From Sphingomonas sp. AP4-R1 (GTDB lineage: Bacteria > Pseudomonadota > Alphaproteobacteria > Sphingomonadales > Sphingomonadaceae): a stretch of DNA of 64,000 nt. Below the pieces are notes generated by a model. That model saw only the letters and a program-made list of their open reading frames with translations, was not told where the DNA came from and did no database searches. Shown piece after piece: positions 43,854 to 52,744 of the stretch. The number at the start of each line of letters is the position of its first letter. Positions within the stretch are counted from its first letter, which is position 1. The DNA is taken from NCBI RefSeq assembly GCF_013113735.1, contig NZ_CP053346.1, positions 4,664,001 to 4,728,000 on the forward strand. The letters run 5' to 3'. The position numbers and the translations under genes were made by a program.

Positions 43854-45599
43854 TTAGAACAGCCGTTTCAGGAGACCGGCATTGGTCTTGCCGAGCTCGA
43901 CCACCGCATCGCCTCGACCGGAAATGATCGCCTTGGCCATATAGAGCGTGAAGCCCTTCATCTGCTCGAGCGTGATCTTGGGCGGCATCGACAATTCGGT
44001 TCGCGCGGTGACCGCATCGAGCAAGGCCGGCCCCGGATGCGCGAGCACCTCACGCACGCCGGCCTCAACCTCGCCCGGATCCGTGATCCGCACGCCATGC
44101 AGCCCGATTGCGCGCGCCATCGCCGCGAAGTCGGGATTGTCCAACATGACCCCGGTCTCGATCAGACCGGCCGCCTTCATCTCCATTTCGACGAAGCCGA
44201 GCGTGCCATTGTTGAAGACGACGATCTTAACCGGCAGGCCCAGTTGGCGCACGGTCAACAGCTCGCCCATCAGCATCGCCAGCCCGCCGTCGCCCGACAA
44301 CGTCACCACCTGTCGCGTCGGGAAGGCCGACTGCACGCCGATCGCCTGCGGCAGCGCATTGGCCATCGAACCATGGTTGAAGGATCCGATCAGCCGGCGC
44401 CTCCCATTCATCATCAGATAGCGCGCCGCCCAGATCGTCGGCGTACCGACATCACAGGCGAAGACCGCGTCATCGTCGGCCAGCGCGCTGACGACGCGCG
44501 CGACATGCTGAGGGTGGAGTATGCCGCTGCCAGGCGTGCCGTGCGCCAGCTCGTCCAGGCCCTTGCGAGCATCGGCATAATTCTCGCGCGCGGATTGCAG
44601 GAAGGCACCATCACTCTCGCCCATCAGCTGCGGGATCAGCGCCCGCAGCGTGGCGCCGACATCGCCGACCAACCCGATATCGATCGCTGTCCGCCGCCCG
44701 AGATTTTCGGGAATGAGATCGATCTGCGCGACCTTGGCTTTGACAGGATAGAATTGCCGATACGGAAAATCGGTGCCGAGCATGAGGAGCACGTCGCACG
44801 CCATCATTGCATCATAACCGCTGGAGAATCCGATCAACCCCGTCATGCCGACATCGTAGGGATTGTCGTATTCGACGAATTCCTTGCCGCCGAGAGCATG
44901 GACGACCGGCGCCTGGAGTAGTTCGGCGACCTTCACCAGTTCCGCATGCGCTGCCCGGCATCCTCGCCCGGCCAGGATCGTGACCTTCGCGCCGTTCAGC
45001 ATCGCCGCCAATGACGCCAGGTCTGCGTCCGCAGGAACCGTTGTCGATGGCGGCGGAAGCAACGCACCGGTGGATCGTGCCAGCGTGCCTGTCGTTGGAC
45101 GCAGCGCCACGTCACCGGGCATGGCGACGACCGAAACGCCGCGGTGGCCGACCGCTGCGCGGATCGCCGTCTCCAACGTCCGCGGCATCTGGTCCGCGTC
45201 GGAGATCGTCTCACAATAGACGCTGCATTCCCGGAATATGGCTTCCGGCCGCGTTTCCTGGAAATAGTTCGACCCGATCTCGCCGCTCGGCACCTGCGCG
45301 GCAATCGCGAGAACCGGCACGCGCGTCCGGTTGCAGTCGTACAGCCCGTTGATGAGGTGCATGTTGCCGGGGCCGCAAGACCCGGCGCACACCGCGAGCC
45401 GCCCGGTCAGCTGCGCCTCGGCTCCTGCCGCAAAGGCGGCGGCTTCCTCGTTGCGCATATGGACCCACTCAATCTTGCCCTGCCGCCGCACGCTATCCGT
45501 CAGACCGTTCAGGCTGTCGCCCACCACCCCATAGATCCGTTCGACGCCAGCGAGGTGGAGCGTTTCGGCAAACAGGTCGGCGATGAGGGTCTTCGACAT
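43854..45599 (-). CDS. poxB: Pyruvate:quinone oxidoreductase (pyruvate oxidase), thiamine-dependent
   Basis: A 581-residue ThDP/FAD enzyme that decarboxylates pyruvate to acetate and CO2 and passes electrons to ubiquinone. Conserved blocks match PoxB closely: IYGVVGDSLNGLTDSVRR, RNEEAAAFAAGAEAQLTGRL, CAGSCGPGNMHLINGLYDC and GSNYFQETRPEAIFRECSVY. The thiamine motif GDGGLAMLMGELLTVRQLGL runs to VVFNNG. The C-terminus (TNAGLLKRLF) would correspond to the membrane-binding tail. The length equals the family norm. It stands alone; a 3'-end relic of a second copy is found at 55.5 kb. Confidence 0.93.
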   Translation of the reverse strand: MSKTLIADLFAETLHLAGVERIYGVVGDSLNGLTDSVRRQGKIEWVHMRNEEAAAFAAGAEAQLTGRLAVCAGSCGPGNMHLINGLYDCNRTRVPVLAIAAQVPSGEIGSNYFQETRPEAIFRECSVYCETISDADQMPRTLETAIRAAVGHRGVSVVAMPGDVALRPTTGTLARSTGALLPPPSTTVPADADLASLAAMLNGAKVTILAGRGCRAAHAELVKVAELLQAPVVHALGGKEFVEYDNPYDVGMTGLIGFSSGYDAMMACDVLLMLGTDFPYRQFYPVKAKVAQIDLIPENLGRRTAIDIGLVGDVGATLRALIPQLMGESDGAFLQSARENYADARKGLDELAHGTPGSGILHPQHVARVVSALADDDAVFACDVGTPTIWAARYLMMNGRRRLIGSFNHGSMANALPQAIGVQSAFPTRQVVTLSGDGGLAMLMGELLTVRQLGLPVKIVVFNNGTLGFVEMEMKAAGLIETGVMLDNPDFAAMARAIGLHGVRITDPGEVEAGVREVLAHPGPALLDAVTARTELSMPPKITLEQMKGFTLYMAKAIISGRGDAVVELGKTNAGLLKRLF

Positions 45600-45945
45600 G
45601 ACATGGCTCCGGGCAGTTCAGAACGATCTTCTCGTCCACGTAGCCCTCCTGACGCAAACGCGTTGCGTGTTCGTCGAGATGAAACGAGCGCAATCTGCTT
45701 CGTTCATGCCCTGCTGTCGGATGCCCGCAAGCGAACGTCGCTTAACGTGTCCAATCGCGCCATTTGTTCGGCCGTTGCGCTTGGAAAGCACGGATTTGGC
45801 GGACAAGCGTTGCCTTCAGCTGGTCAATGACACGTTCTATCGAACATCAGCGGACATTCGCCTGGCAGTAAGCGAGCATCAAGCCGGCAATGATGGATAA
45901 TTGCATCGCAGTGCGAGGCATGCGGCCAATAAAGGAGTCGGCAAT
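45600..45945. other. Divergent promoter region of poxB and a small membrane protein
   Basis: These 346 bp separate poxB (minus) from the small membrane protein (plus). No protein of convincing composition is encoded. A GCGGACATTCGCC segment near 45850 resembles half of the dispersed repeat. The AAAGGAG ribosome site for the plus-strand gene is at 45931-45937. Confidence 0.4.
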
Positions 45946-45948
45946 TTG
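45931..45948 (+). promoter_or_regulatory. Ribosome binding site selecting a TTG start
   Basis: AAAGGAG at 45931-45937 is 8 bases from TTG at 45946. The in-frame ATG at 45952 would be 14 bases away, so TTG is the better start for the small membrane protein. Confidence 0.5.
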
Positions 45949-46254
45949 CGGATGATCCTCATCATGGCGGAAGCGATCGGAGAGATTGGAGGCGCCTTGA
46001 TAGCAGCCTCATTATTGTGCTGGCTGCTATGGAACGGTTTTAAGCTTCTGCATCTTCCTGCTTGGGCAATGTGGTCTCTGCTCCTCGTCCCCTTGCTCGC
46101 GGTTGCGGCATTGCTCCCGAACAGCGAGTTTCTCGGTATGACACTCGCTTTCGCAGCATCTGGCACGATACCGCTTTGGATCGATGGGCGTACGCTGCGG
46201 AAACGCGGCATTGGGCAATCGGACGGTGCAACGAGCGGCTTTCGAGCGGCCTAG
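45946..46254 (+). CDS. Small integral membrane protein
   Basis: About 102 residues with three hydrophobic helices: GGALIAASLLCWLLWNGF, AWAMWSLLLVPLLAVAALL and FLGMTLAFAASGTIPLWI. It ends in a charged tail with RKRGIGQSDGATSG. The TTG start at 45946 is chosen for its AAAGGAG. I do not recognise a family; membrane localisation is all that can be said. It is divergent from poxB. Confidence 0.5.
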   Translation: MRMILIMAEAIGEIGGALIAASLLCWLLWNGFKLLHLPAWAMWSLLLVPLLAVAALLPNSEFLGMTLAFAASGTIPLWIDGRTLRKRGIGQSDGATSGFRAA

Positions 46255-46266
46255 GCTCAGTTCCAA

Positions 46267-46473
46267 CTATTTGATGCGGCGAGCGCTCGCGCGAGCATAG
46301 GCCAAGGCTGGCCTCAGGCCACCGCTGCGGGGCGTATCTCCCGATCTCGACGGTACTGCCCGAGCCTCCAAATAACCGCGTCGGCGAGGCTGCCCGCGTA
46401 CAGAGGGGACGGTGGCGAACAGCCCGCACCAAATCAGGGTTGCCAGAGCCATGATGTCGAGAAGCTGGGTCAT
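46267..46473 (-). CDS. Possible small membrane-anchored protein
   Basis: A 68-residue frame with one N-terminal hydrophobic helix (LLDIMALATLIWCGLFATV) and a basic, low-complexity tail. The helix is compatible with a small membrane protein, but the arginine- and proline-rich remainder could be chance in GC-rich DNA. No ribosome site was identified with confidence. Listed as tentative. Confidence 0.25.
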   Translation of the reverse strand: MTQLLDIMALATLIWCGLFATVPSVRGQPRRRGYLEARAVPSRSGDTPRSGGLRPALAYARASARRIK

Positions 46474-46864
46474 GCCTCGAAGATAGCTTGGTGATCGCAG
46501 GCTCCAAGCGGCCTTTTCCGATTACAGAGATCGAAAGGGCATCACCAAGGCCATGACACCCAATCGACGGTAGCGGATTGTCATTTCGGTACCTTACGAT
46601 CGTGGGCTGGCTGTATCCGCTGAAAAGAAAGACTTTTTGAGCGGTCCGCTTTCACCAGCACCTGCGTGGGGCAGACTTCAGGCTGCCACCCGGCGAGGCC
46701 CGTTGCTTCTAGCCCTCATGTGAGGGTCAAGCCGGCACTCACCAAAGCCCGACATTCGCCAACATGGCATGTCGGAGGCGACCCATAAAGCGCCATTCAC
46801 CGCCCTCCCACGGTTCCCAAAACCGGACGCCCATTCATGGACCGTGTTGGCACGCGCCATGGTG
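46474..46864. other. Intergenic region downstream of the GH43 gene
   Basis: No gene is supported in these 391 bp. A minus-strand frame across 46678-46980 has no protein character. The region holds a copy of the dispersed repeat (46788-46840). No clear terminator for the GH43 gene was seen. Confidence 0.45.
46788..46840. repeat. Dispersed ~50-bp degenerate repeat, copy 5
   Basis: AGCGCCATTCACC, a short middle, then TTCCCAAAACCGGACGCCCA and TTCATGG. It aligns with the TTCCCGAAAxCGGACATTCGTTCA half of the other copies. Confidence 0.42.
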
Positions 46865-48910
46865 TTACGAAGGCTGCCAACTGAACCGCACACCGTCCCC
46901 GCCATCGGACTGCGGCCCTGACCGATCCGCTCGGAACACATGGCTTTGCCCGTCGACGCCAAGAAACCGGTTCGTGACAAGCGACATCAGGACCAATTCA
47001 CCTGTCGGCGTCTCGATCCATTGAAAGCTACGCGCCTCTTGCGAGGGGGCTGCTCCGACCGACACACTGCCGTCGGCCGCGACGCTCAGGTAACCCGCGC
47101 TCGTTTTCAACGCGACGCGCCCGAACTTCATGTCGACAACCTCAAATTTGGCCGGGGCGCCCAGCCCCGGTTTTCCGTCATCGGCGGTTACTCCGAGCTT
47201 GTCGGGCACCGACGTCAGAGTGATCGACCGCCCGTATGGTATCGGCCGCGTCAGACCGTGCGGATGCGGCTCATATAGATCGATCGCATCGAAGTCGGCA
47301 TGCCCGCCTTCAATCCCGCTGCTGTTGTAGGCGAATAGCGAGTAGCGAACCCCTTGGAAGGTGCGTCCCTGCATCACCATCGTGAACTCGGTGCCGAATG
47401 GTACGAAGCGCTTGCCATCGAGGGAATAGCGGAAGCGCGCTTTCTCGGTCATGTAATCGCAATCGGCACGCAGCCAGATACGGGACGCCGTGGTCGGGAT
47501 GCGCACGCTCTTGCCGGTTTGCTGATCGAACTGGACGATGGTCATTCCACTGGCCGACCTTTCAAGGCCGATCCAGGCATAAGGCTGCATCAGGAGCGCG
47601 AGCCCCGCCACGTCACCCGGCTGCAAGCCGCTGCCATCGAGCAGGACTGTCGGACGAGACTGTGGGCCGATCGCGCGCTGGGTGAGGCTATTGCGGGCTT
47701 GCCAGAATGATGTGGCGGGGAGCGTATGAAGCCGCAGATAGCCGGAGCGCTCCGTCAACGACCATTTATTGTCGACCGGAACATGATTCCATTGCCAGAT
47801 CGGCTTGAGCGTCGAGGCCGAAAAGTCGTCACTGCGCTCATAGGGCATATGGATCGGCACCGGTGCTGCCGTTTTCGGCTTCACCCAGGTACGCGGCGTG
47901 CGCCCGAGATTGCCGGGCAATCCGAAATACGGCCAGCCATCCTTCCAGGTGATGGGTGACAGGGCGAGCAGGCGGCCCACCGAATTATAGTCCATCATCG
48001 AAAAGCCCCACCATTCGCCAAGCGGGGTCTGGACCACGCCTCCCTGATGCAGCGAGACTCGCCCCAGTGGGGCGGGGTTCGGCGGGATGATCGCGAATGG
48101 CGGCGTCTTGACCTTCTCGTCCTCGCGATACCCCTGAGCGAGGCCGAAATCCTCGTCGATGCTGATCGCGGGATTGACCTCCCACGGCCCCCAGACGGTG
48201 TCGGCGCGGGCCGCGGGCATCCGCATACGGCCATCCCACCAGGCACTCGTGATGAAGTATTTGCCGTTGATCTTGTAGAGATGCGCACCCTCGCCCATCC
48301 CGGCTTCCGTCGGCACGATCTGTCGTTCCGTGCCTTCAACGATATCGGTCAGGTCGGGCGTGAGCTGCGCCAGATGCAGCCCCTTATAGCCCCAGACGAC
48401 ATAGGCTTTCCCGTCATCATCAAAGAGGACGGAGAGGTCGTGGAGCGACCGCTTCATCGCCCGCTGGGTCCAGGGGCCGCGCGGATCCTTCGCGGTAAAG
48501 ATCTGGACGGTTCGCCCGTTGACGTTGGAGAAGATATAGAAGGTGCCGTCGTGGTAGCGAAAGCTCGGCGCCCAGATGCCCCGGCCATAGCGATCGCCGC
48601 CTTCAAGCCGATACTCCGGCCCCAGATCGAGCTTGTCGACCGCGTAGGAAACGAACTCCCAATTCACCAGGTCGCGCGAGCGCAATACCGGCAGCCCCGG
48701 CATCGCGTGCATGGTCGTGCCGGTCAGATAGAACCAGTCGCCGACACGGATCAGATCGGGATCCGAAAATTCGTCGTAGAAGAGCGGATTCGTGAAGGTG
48801 CCGTTGCCATTGTCCGCGGTCCAGGTTCTTGGCGGCTCTGCCGGTCGTGTCGGAGCTGGAACCGCAACCAGTCCGCCAGCCAGCATAATCGACAGTGCCA
48901 ACGCCCTCAT
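46865..48910 (-). CDS. Glycoside hydrolase family 43 enzyme (xylosidase/arabinofuranosidase-like)
   Basis: A 681-residue exported enzyme. The signal peptide is LALSIMLAGGLVAVPAPTRPA. The five-bladed propeller holds the GH43 catalytic trio: a base aspartate in NPLFYDEFSDPDLIRVGDWF, a modulating aspartate near SVLFDDDGKAYVVWGYKG and the acid glutamate in GMGEGAHLYKINGKYF. GEWWGFSMMDY is also typical. A beta-sandwich (DUF1349-like, about 360-560) follows, and a C-terminal region (FEVVDMKFGRVALKTSAGYLSVAADG) resembles a fascin/trefoil repeat. GGAGG precedes the ATG at 48910. With the adjacent TonB receptor, ROK regulator and GPH transporter it defines a small glycan-use locus, probably for xylan- or arabinan-type side chains. 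Confidence 0.9.
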   Translation of the reverse strand: MRALALSIMLAGGLVAVPAPTRPAEPPRTWTADNGNGTFTNPLFYDEFSDPDLIRVGDWFYLTGTTMHAMPGLPVLRSRDLVNWEFVSYAVDKLDLGPEYRLEGGDRYGRGIWAPSFRYHDGTFYIFSNVNGRTVQIFTAKDPRGPWTQRAMKRSLHDLSVLFDDDGKAYVVWGYKGLHLAQLTPDLTDIVEGTERQIVPTEAGMGEGAHLYKINGKYFITSAWWDGRMRMPAARADTVWGPWEVNPAISIDEDFGLAQGYREDEKVKTPPFAIIPPNPAPLGRVSLHQGGVVQTPLGEWWGFSMMDYNSVGRLLALSPITWKDGWPYFGLPGNLGRTPRTWVKPKTAAPVPIHMPYERSDDFSASTLKPIWQWNHVPVDNKWSLTERSGYLRLHTLPATSFWQARNSLTQRAIGPQSRPTVLLDGSGLQPGDVAGLALLMQPYAWIGLERSASGMTIVQFDQQTGKSVRIPTTASRIWLRADCDYMTEKARFRYSLDGKRFVPFGTEFTMVMQGRTFQGVRYSLFAYNSSGIEGGHADFDAIDLYEPHPHGLTRPIPYGRSITLTSVPDKLGVTADDGKPGLGAPAKFEVVDMKFGRVALKTSAGYLSVAADGSVSVGAAPSQEARSFQWIETPTGELVLMSLVTNRFLGVDGQSHVFRADRSGPQSDGGDGVRFSWQPS

Positions 48911-49101
48911 CACCCGCCTCCATTTGTAGGAGTAATACAGCGCCATCCGAGCAACTGGTCAATCCGCTCCAGCCGAACGCTGCGGACATCGTGTCTTGAA
49001 GCAATTCCTATCTGCTGAGAGATTCCTGAGTGGGCGAACTGGAAACTGTCGGGGCGGCGGAGCCCGTAAGCACCGAGCAATAGATGACGAGGAGGACCCA
49101 T

Positions 49102-49154
49102 TTGCGGCCGTTCATGGGCATCCGCCCGTCGCCCGGAAGCGGACACTTGCTCAC
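49102..49154. repeat. Dispersed ~50-bp degenerate repeat, copy 6
   Basis: TTGCGGCCGTTCATGG, then GTCGCCCGGAAGCGGACACT and TGCTCAC. It aligns with the copies at 34923 and 60529 over both halves. Confidence 0.42.
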
Positions 49155-49219
49155 TCACTCCTGGGCGTGAGACGGCGCGCCGCATCGGGCTCGGCCGAGC
49201 ATCCACGCCAAGGGAGAAA

Positions 49220-49258
49220 CGCGAGGGGGACCGCCTTCGAGCGGCGGTCCCCCTCGCG
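49220..49258 (-). terminator. Strong hairpin after the TonB receptor
   Basis: A perfect 16-bp stem, CGCGAGGGGGACCGCC with its exact complement, closes a 7-base loop 10 bp past the receptor stop. On the minus strand it is followed only by TTTCTCCC, so it may terminate, or protect the 3' end, rather than act as a classic T-run terminator. Confidence 0.7.
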
Positions 49259-49268
49259 TCCGCCATTC

Positions 49269-51704
49269 TCAGTAGTCGACGCGGATCCGCACCGAGGTGA
49301 AGCGGGGCGCGCCCTGAAAATAGGTCGGTCCGTTCGCGGCAATGCCGTTCACCGCCACCGCGTTGCGCCCATAGTTGATCGCACCGAGATAGCGCTTGTC
49401 GAACAGGTTGGAGACGTTGACGCTGACGCCCACTTTCGCGCGCCCGGTCCATTCCTGTGGCAGGTTGTAGCCTGCAGCGAGATCGACCGTGGTATAGCCC
49501 GGCACCTTCTCGTCGTTGGTCAGCGTCGCATAGCGAAGGCCGTTATACTTGAGCTGGGACTGCAGGAAGATGCGCCCCGTGTCGTAGCGAACGAAGCCGC
49601 CGATCGTGAACTTGGGCACGTCGGTAAGCGTCTTGCCCTCGGTGGGGAGCAGGGCGTTGGTCGTCTGGCCGGCAATGCCGACCGGCAGATTATCGAGCAG
49701 CTTCGATTCGTTGTACGATCCCGAGGCGTAGACCGAGACGTGATGGAACGGCTTGGTGCCGAGTTCCGCTTCCACGCCCTGCAGGCGAACGTCGCCGATA
49801 TTGCGGGCGACCGTATTCGAAACGGCCACGTCATACACGGACTGCTGCCGGTTGCGGTAATCGATGTGATAGTAGGTCACCGAGCCGTTCAGGAACGGGC
49901 CCGAATAGCGATAGCCCGCCTCCACATCGATCGCGGTTTCCGGCTTCAGCGTGTCGAAATTCGTGCCCGGCTGGAACAGCGGCGCATTGTCGGTGGCGCG
50001 GAAGGTCTTGGCGACCGACGCGAACAGCGAGTGTTCCGGCGCCACGTGCCAGACCACGCCGGCATTGGGCAGAAACTTCTTCTGCTCGGTCCGCACCGAT
50101 TCCGGCGCGATGAGACCACCCGAGGTACGGAGCGCGAGCGGCAGATAGTTGGTGCCGTGCCGCTTCACGATCGGGAACTGCGCGCCAATGGTGACGAGCA
50201 GCTTATCATTGGCGAGATGGATCACGTCCTGCGCGAACGGGCGGATGGTGGTAGTGATCGTCCGCTGGTCCTGGTTGCGGACGATACTGCCGTCGGCGCG
50301 ATGCAGCGTCTCATATTGCTCGCTGGCCCAGGTGCTGGTGGGAAAGCCATTGGCATCCACTTCGATGAACGGACGCCACTCGTGCAGGTTCGCGCGCTCG
50401 AAATGGAAGCCGGCGATTAGTTCGTGCACGCCGGTGGTCAGCTTCGCGCGGGTGATCACGCCAGGGCGATACTGCTTCTGGTCGAACGGGTTCGAATAGA
50501 GGCGGGTGTCGAGCGTGTCGCCGTCACCGTTGATGTCGCGTGCGCTGCCGAGCAAAGCAGCGTTGGTTTCCGACAGATAGGTGCCGACGCCGCCTCCAGG
50601 GCCGCGCCCGAACCAGAGGTAAGGCTGGATATCGACGTGCAGATTATCGGCAACGTTGAGGTTCGCCTTGGTCGAGACGATCACATTCTCGAACACCGAG
50701 CGCTGAAGGCCCCAGAAATTGGAACGCTGCAGCTGGCCGGCGGTGGCGCTGTTATTGTCGTTCTGTACCGTGCCGCTCTGCGCGGCGGCGGTTGCGGCGT
50801 AGGTTGGCGAGCTGTTGAAATAATAGCCGAGCTGCGAAATCTGGTCCTTCGTCATCGCCTGATACGGGGGCATGTTCTGGCGGTTGTAGAAGACCGACGC
50901 CGAGAGCGTGCTGCCACCGCCAATGTCATGTTCGAACGAGGCGTCGACATGATCGCGGCGGTTGGATCCGACGCCGCGCCACTGGCCCGCAGTGCTGTGC
51001 GAATAAGCGATGAAGGCGCGGTTACCGCCGAAATCACCGGTATCGACGCGCAGGAAACTGCGCTTGAAGTCGGTTTCGCCGATCGCGAAGCTGGCCGACG
51101 CGTGGAAGTCGGCCGAAGGCTTGCGCACCGTCATGCCGATCACACCGCCGGTCGCACCGATATTGGGCGTCTCGGCATCGCCGGCCCCCTGTAGCACGAA
51201 GATCTGGCTGAGGTTCTCCGCATCGACATATTCGTGCGGGAAGGTGTTGAACGTGCCGCTGTCATTGATCGGCACGCCATCCAGCGACAGGCCCAACTGG
51301 TTGCTCTGGAAACCGCGGATCGAGATCTGGCCGCGATCCAGACCGGTCGCACCGCGACCGTTGGTGTTGATGCCAGGCGCCAGGGACAGGAGGCCGAACG
51401 GATTGGCGCCAGCCGGCTGATCCTTGATGAACGCATCCGAGATGATCGATACGGACTTGGGCAGATCCACAGGGCTCATCGCGCCGCCGCCAAGCGCTGT
51501 CCTGCGCCCCGAAACCACCAGTTCGGGGTTGGTGCTGGAGAAGGCCCGGCCCGAGCCCTGATCGTCCGCGTCTTTCTCGGTAGCGGCCGGAGGCGATGCG
51601 TTCTGGGCAGCGGCAGCGGTCGCCGCGCTTATCGCTATCGTTGCTGCCGTCACCAGCAGCATCCGTCGGCCTTCATTCTCGCGGCGGGGAAACCACTTCA
51701 TCAT
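49269..51704 (-). CDS. TonB-dependent outer-membrane receptor of the glycan-type locus
   Basis: An 811-residue receptor. The signal peptide (LLVTAATIAISAATAAAAQN) leads to a TonB-box region NPELVVSGRRTALGG and a plug with SLAPGINTNGRGATGLDRGQ, ISIRGFQSNQLGLSLDGVPI and FVLQGAGDAETPNIGATGG. The usual LRGPQG motif is replaced by LQGAGDAE, which sets it apart from the catabolic-island receptors. The barrel ends in VSNLFDKRYLGAIN and FTSVRIRVDY. It lies between a GH43 enzyme and a glycerophosphodiesterase, so a decorated oligosaccharide or glycerophospho-compound is the likely ligand. A strong hairpin follows its stop. Confidence 0.9.
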   Translation of the reverse strand: MMKWFPRRENEGRRMLLVTAATIAISAATAAAAQNASPPAATEKDADDQGSGRAFSSTNPELVVSGRRTALGGGAMSPVDLPKSVSIISDAFIKDQPAGANPFGLLSLAPGINTNGRGATGLDRGQISIRGFQSNQLGLSLDGVPINDSGTFNTFPHEYVDAENLSQIFVLQGAGDAETPNIGATGGVIGMTVRKPSADFHASASFAIGETDFKRSFLRVDTGDFGGNRAFIAYSHSTAGQWRGVGSNRRDHVDASFEHDIGGGSTLSASVFYNRQNMPPYQAMTKDQISQLGYYFNSSPTYAATAAAQSGTVQNDNNSATAGQLQRSNFWGLQRSVFENVIVSTKANLNVADNLHVDIQPYLWFGRGPGGGVGTYLSETNAALLGSARDINGDGDTLDTRLYSNPFDQKQYRPGVITRAKLTTGVHELIAGFHFERANLHEWRPFIEVDANGFPTSTWASEQYETLHRADGSIVRNQDQRTITTTIRPFAQDVIHLANDKLLVTIGAQFPIVKRHGTNYLPLALRTSGGLIAPESVRTEQKKFLPNAGVVWHVAPEHSLFASVAKTFRATDNAPLFQPGTNFDTLKPETAIDVEAGYRYSGPFLNGSVTYYHIDYRNRQQSVYDVAVSNTVARNIGDVRLQGVEAELGTKPFHHVSVYASGSYNESKLLDNLPVGIAGQTTNALLPTEGKTLTDVPKFTIGGFVRYDTGRIFLQSQLKYNGLRYATLTNDEKVPGYTTVDLAAGYNLPQEWTGRAKVGVSVNVSNLFDKRYLGAINYGRNAVAVNGIAANGPTYFQGAPRFTSVRIRVDY

Positions 51705-51893
51705 AGCGCCCTTTTCCTGTGCGACGTCCCGGCAGCTAGCCGGGCAATAAATTACGTATGGAAGGATAAATTTGACTCGATGCGACCTATCAGGGTCATT
51801 CTCGTTAGACGGATGATCTAAGCCGCCTCGTCACAAAAGGGGCATTAAACTACTTTATGTAGCGAAATGATGACAGCCAGTATGAGGATTGGA

Positions 51894-52721
51894 ATGAAGC
51901 ATATGCTCTCGGCTCTGGCGACGATGCAGGTGGCGGTGATAGGGGCAGCCATGGCCGCCGCAGCCTCCCCGCCCGCGCCGCGCGTGGTTGCCCATCGCGG
52001 CCGGACGGATCTGTCCGAGCCGGAAAACAGCCTGCGGACAATGCGCCACAGCATCGCGCAGGGCGTGACCATGGTGGAGATGGACCTGAAGCCCGGCCGC
52101 GACGGTACGCTCTATCTGCTGCATGACGAGGATCTGGACCGCACGACCGACGGCCATGGCCTGCTGGCAGCCCTCGCCGATGCCGACGCCGCGCGGGTTC
52201 ATCTGAAGGATGGCACCGGACGAGTTACTGACGAAACGCTGGTATCCTTCGACTCCGTCGCGCGCTGGGCTGCAGCGGAACCGCGCGCCCATCTGATGCT
52301 GGACATCAAGAAGACGTCCCCCGCAGCGATCATACCGATCGTCCGCGCACACAGGCTGACCGATCGGGTGCTGGTCCTCACCTTCGATCCGGCCATGGCG
52401 CGTGCCGCGTTCGCCGCCGATCCGGACTGGCGGGTCTCGGTCTTCGTGCCCGATATCGACGCATTCTCGACCTATCGGGCGATGGCCGGCGGCCATCCGA
52501 TGACGGCCTATATCCCGACCTTTGCGCCTGCCTCCCTGTTCCGGGCGGTCCATGCGGCTGGCGTGCCGATCGTGACCGATGCGATGATGCCGGTTCCCAC
52601 CGGCACGCTGGACGATCATGCCCGGAAGGCAGGAAGCGGCGTCTATCGTGATTATCTCGCCGGCCGGCCGGTCGACATTTTCGTGAGCGATCGCGCCACC
52701 CACGTGCTTGCGTCCCGCTAG
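51894..52721 (+). CDS. Exported glycerophosphodiester phosphodiesterase
   Basis: A 275-residue GDPD-family TIM-barrel enzyme that cleaves glycerophosphodiesters to an alcohol and glycerol-3-phosphate. The signal peptide is SALATMQVAVIGAAMAAAASP. Catalytic histidine and ligands appear as RVVAHRG, PENSL, MVEMDLKPGRDGTLYLLHDE and LDRTTDGHG. I chose ATG 51894, preceded by GAGGA, over the in-frame ATG at 51867. It is divergent from the TonB receptor and is followed closely by the ROK regulator. Periplasmic action on imported or membrane-derived phosphodiesters is likely. Confidence 0.9.
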   Translation: MKHMLSALATMQVAVIGAAMAAAASPPAPRVVAHRGRTDLSEPENSLRTMRHSIAQGVTMVEMDLKPGRDGTLYLLHDEDLDRTTDGHGLLAALADADAARVHLKDGTGRVTDETLVSFDSVARWAAAEPRAHLMLDIKKTSPAAIIPIVRAHRLTDRVLVLTFDPAMARAAFAADPDWRVSVFVPDIDAFSTYRAMAGGHPMTAYIPTFAPASLFRAVHAAGVPIVTDAMMPVPTGTLDDHARKAGSGVYRDYLAGRPVDIFVSDRATHVLASR

Positions 52722-52744
52722 CGGGCGTGCACAGGTTGGCGGGC

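Larger units (their letters stand above)
48911..49268. other. Intergenic region between the GH43 gene and the TonB receptor
   Basis: The 358 bp hold no supported gene. A dispersed-repeat copy lies at 49102-49154, and a very stable hairpin at 49220-49258 just past the receptor stop. The GH43 promoter should lie in the left part. Confidence 0.5.

Noticed and set aside
46678..46980. A 100-codon minus-strand frame overlapping the end of the GH43 gene
   Set aside because: It covers a dispersed-repeat copy and has no ribosome site or protein-like composition.
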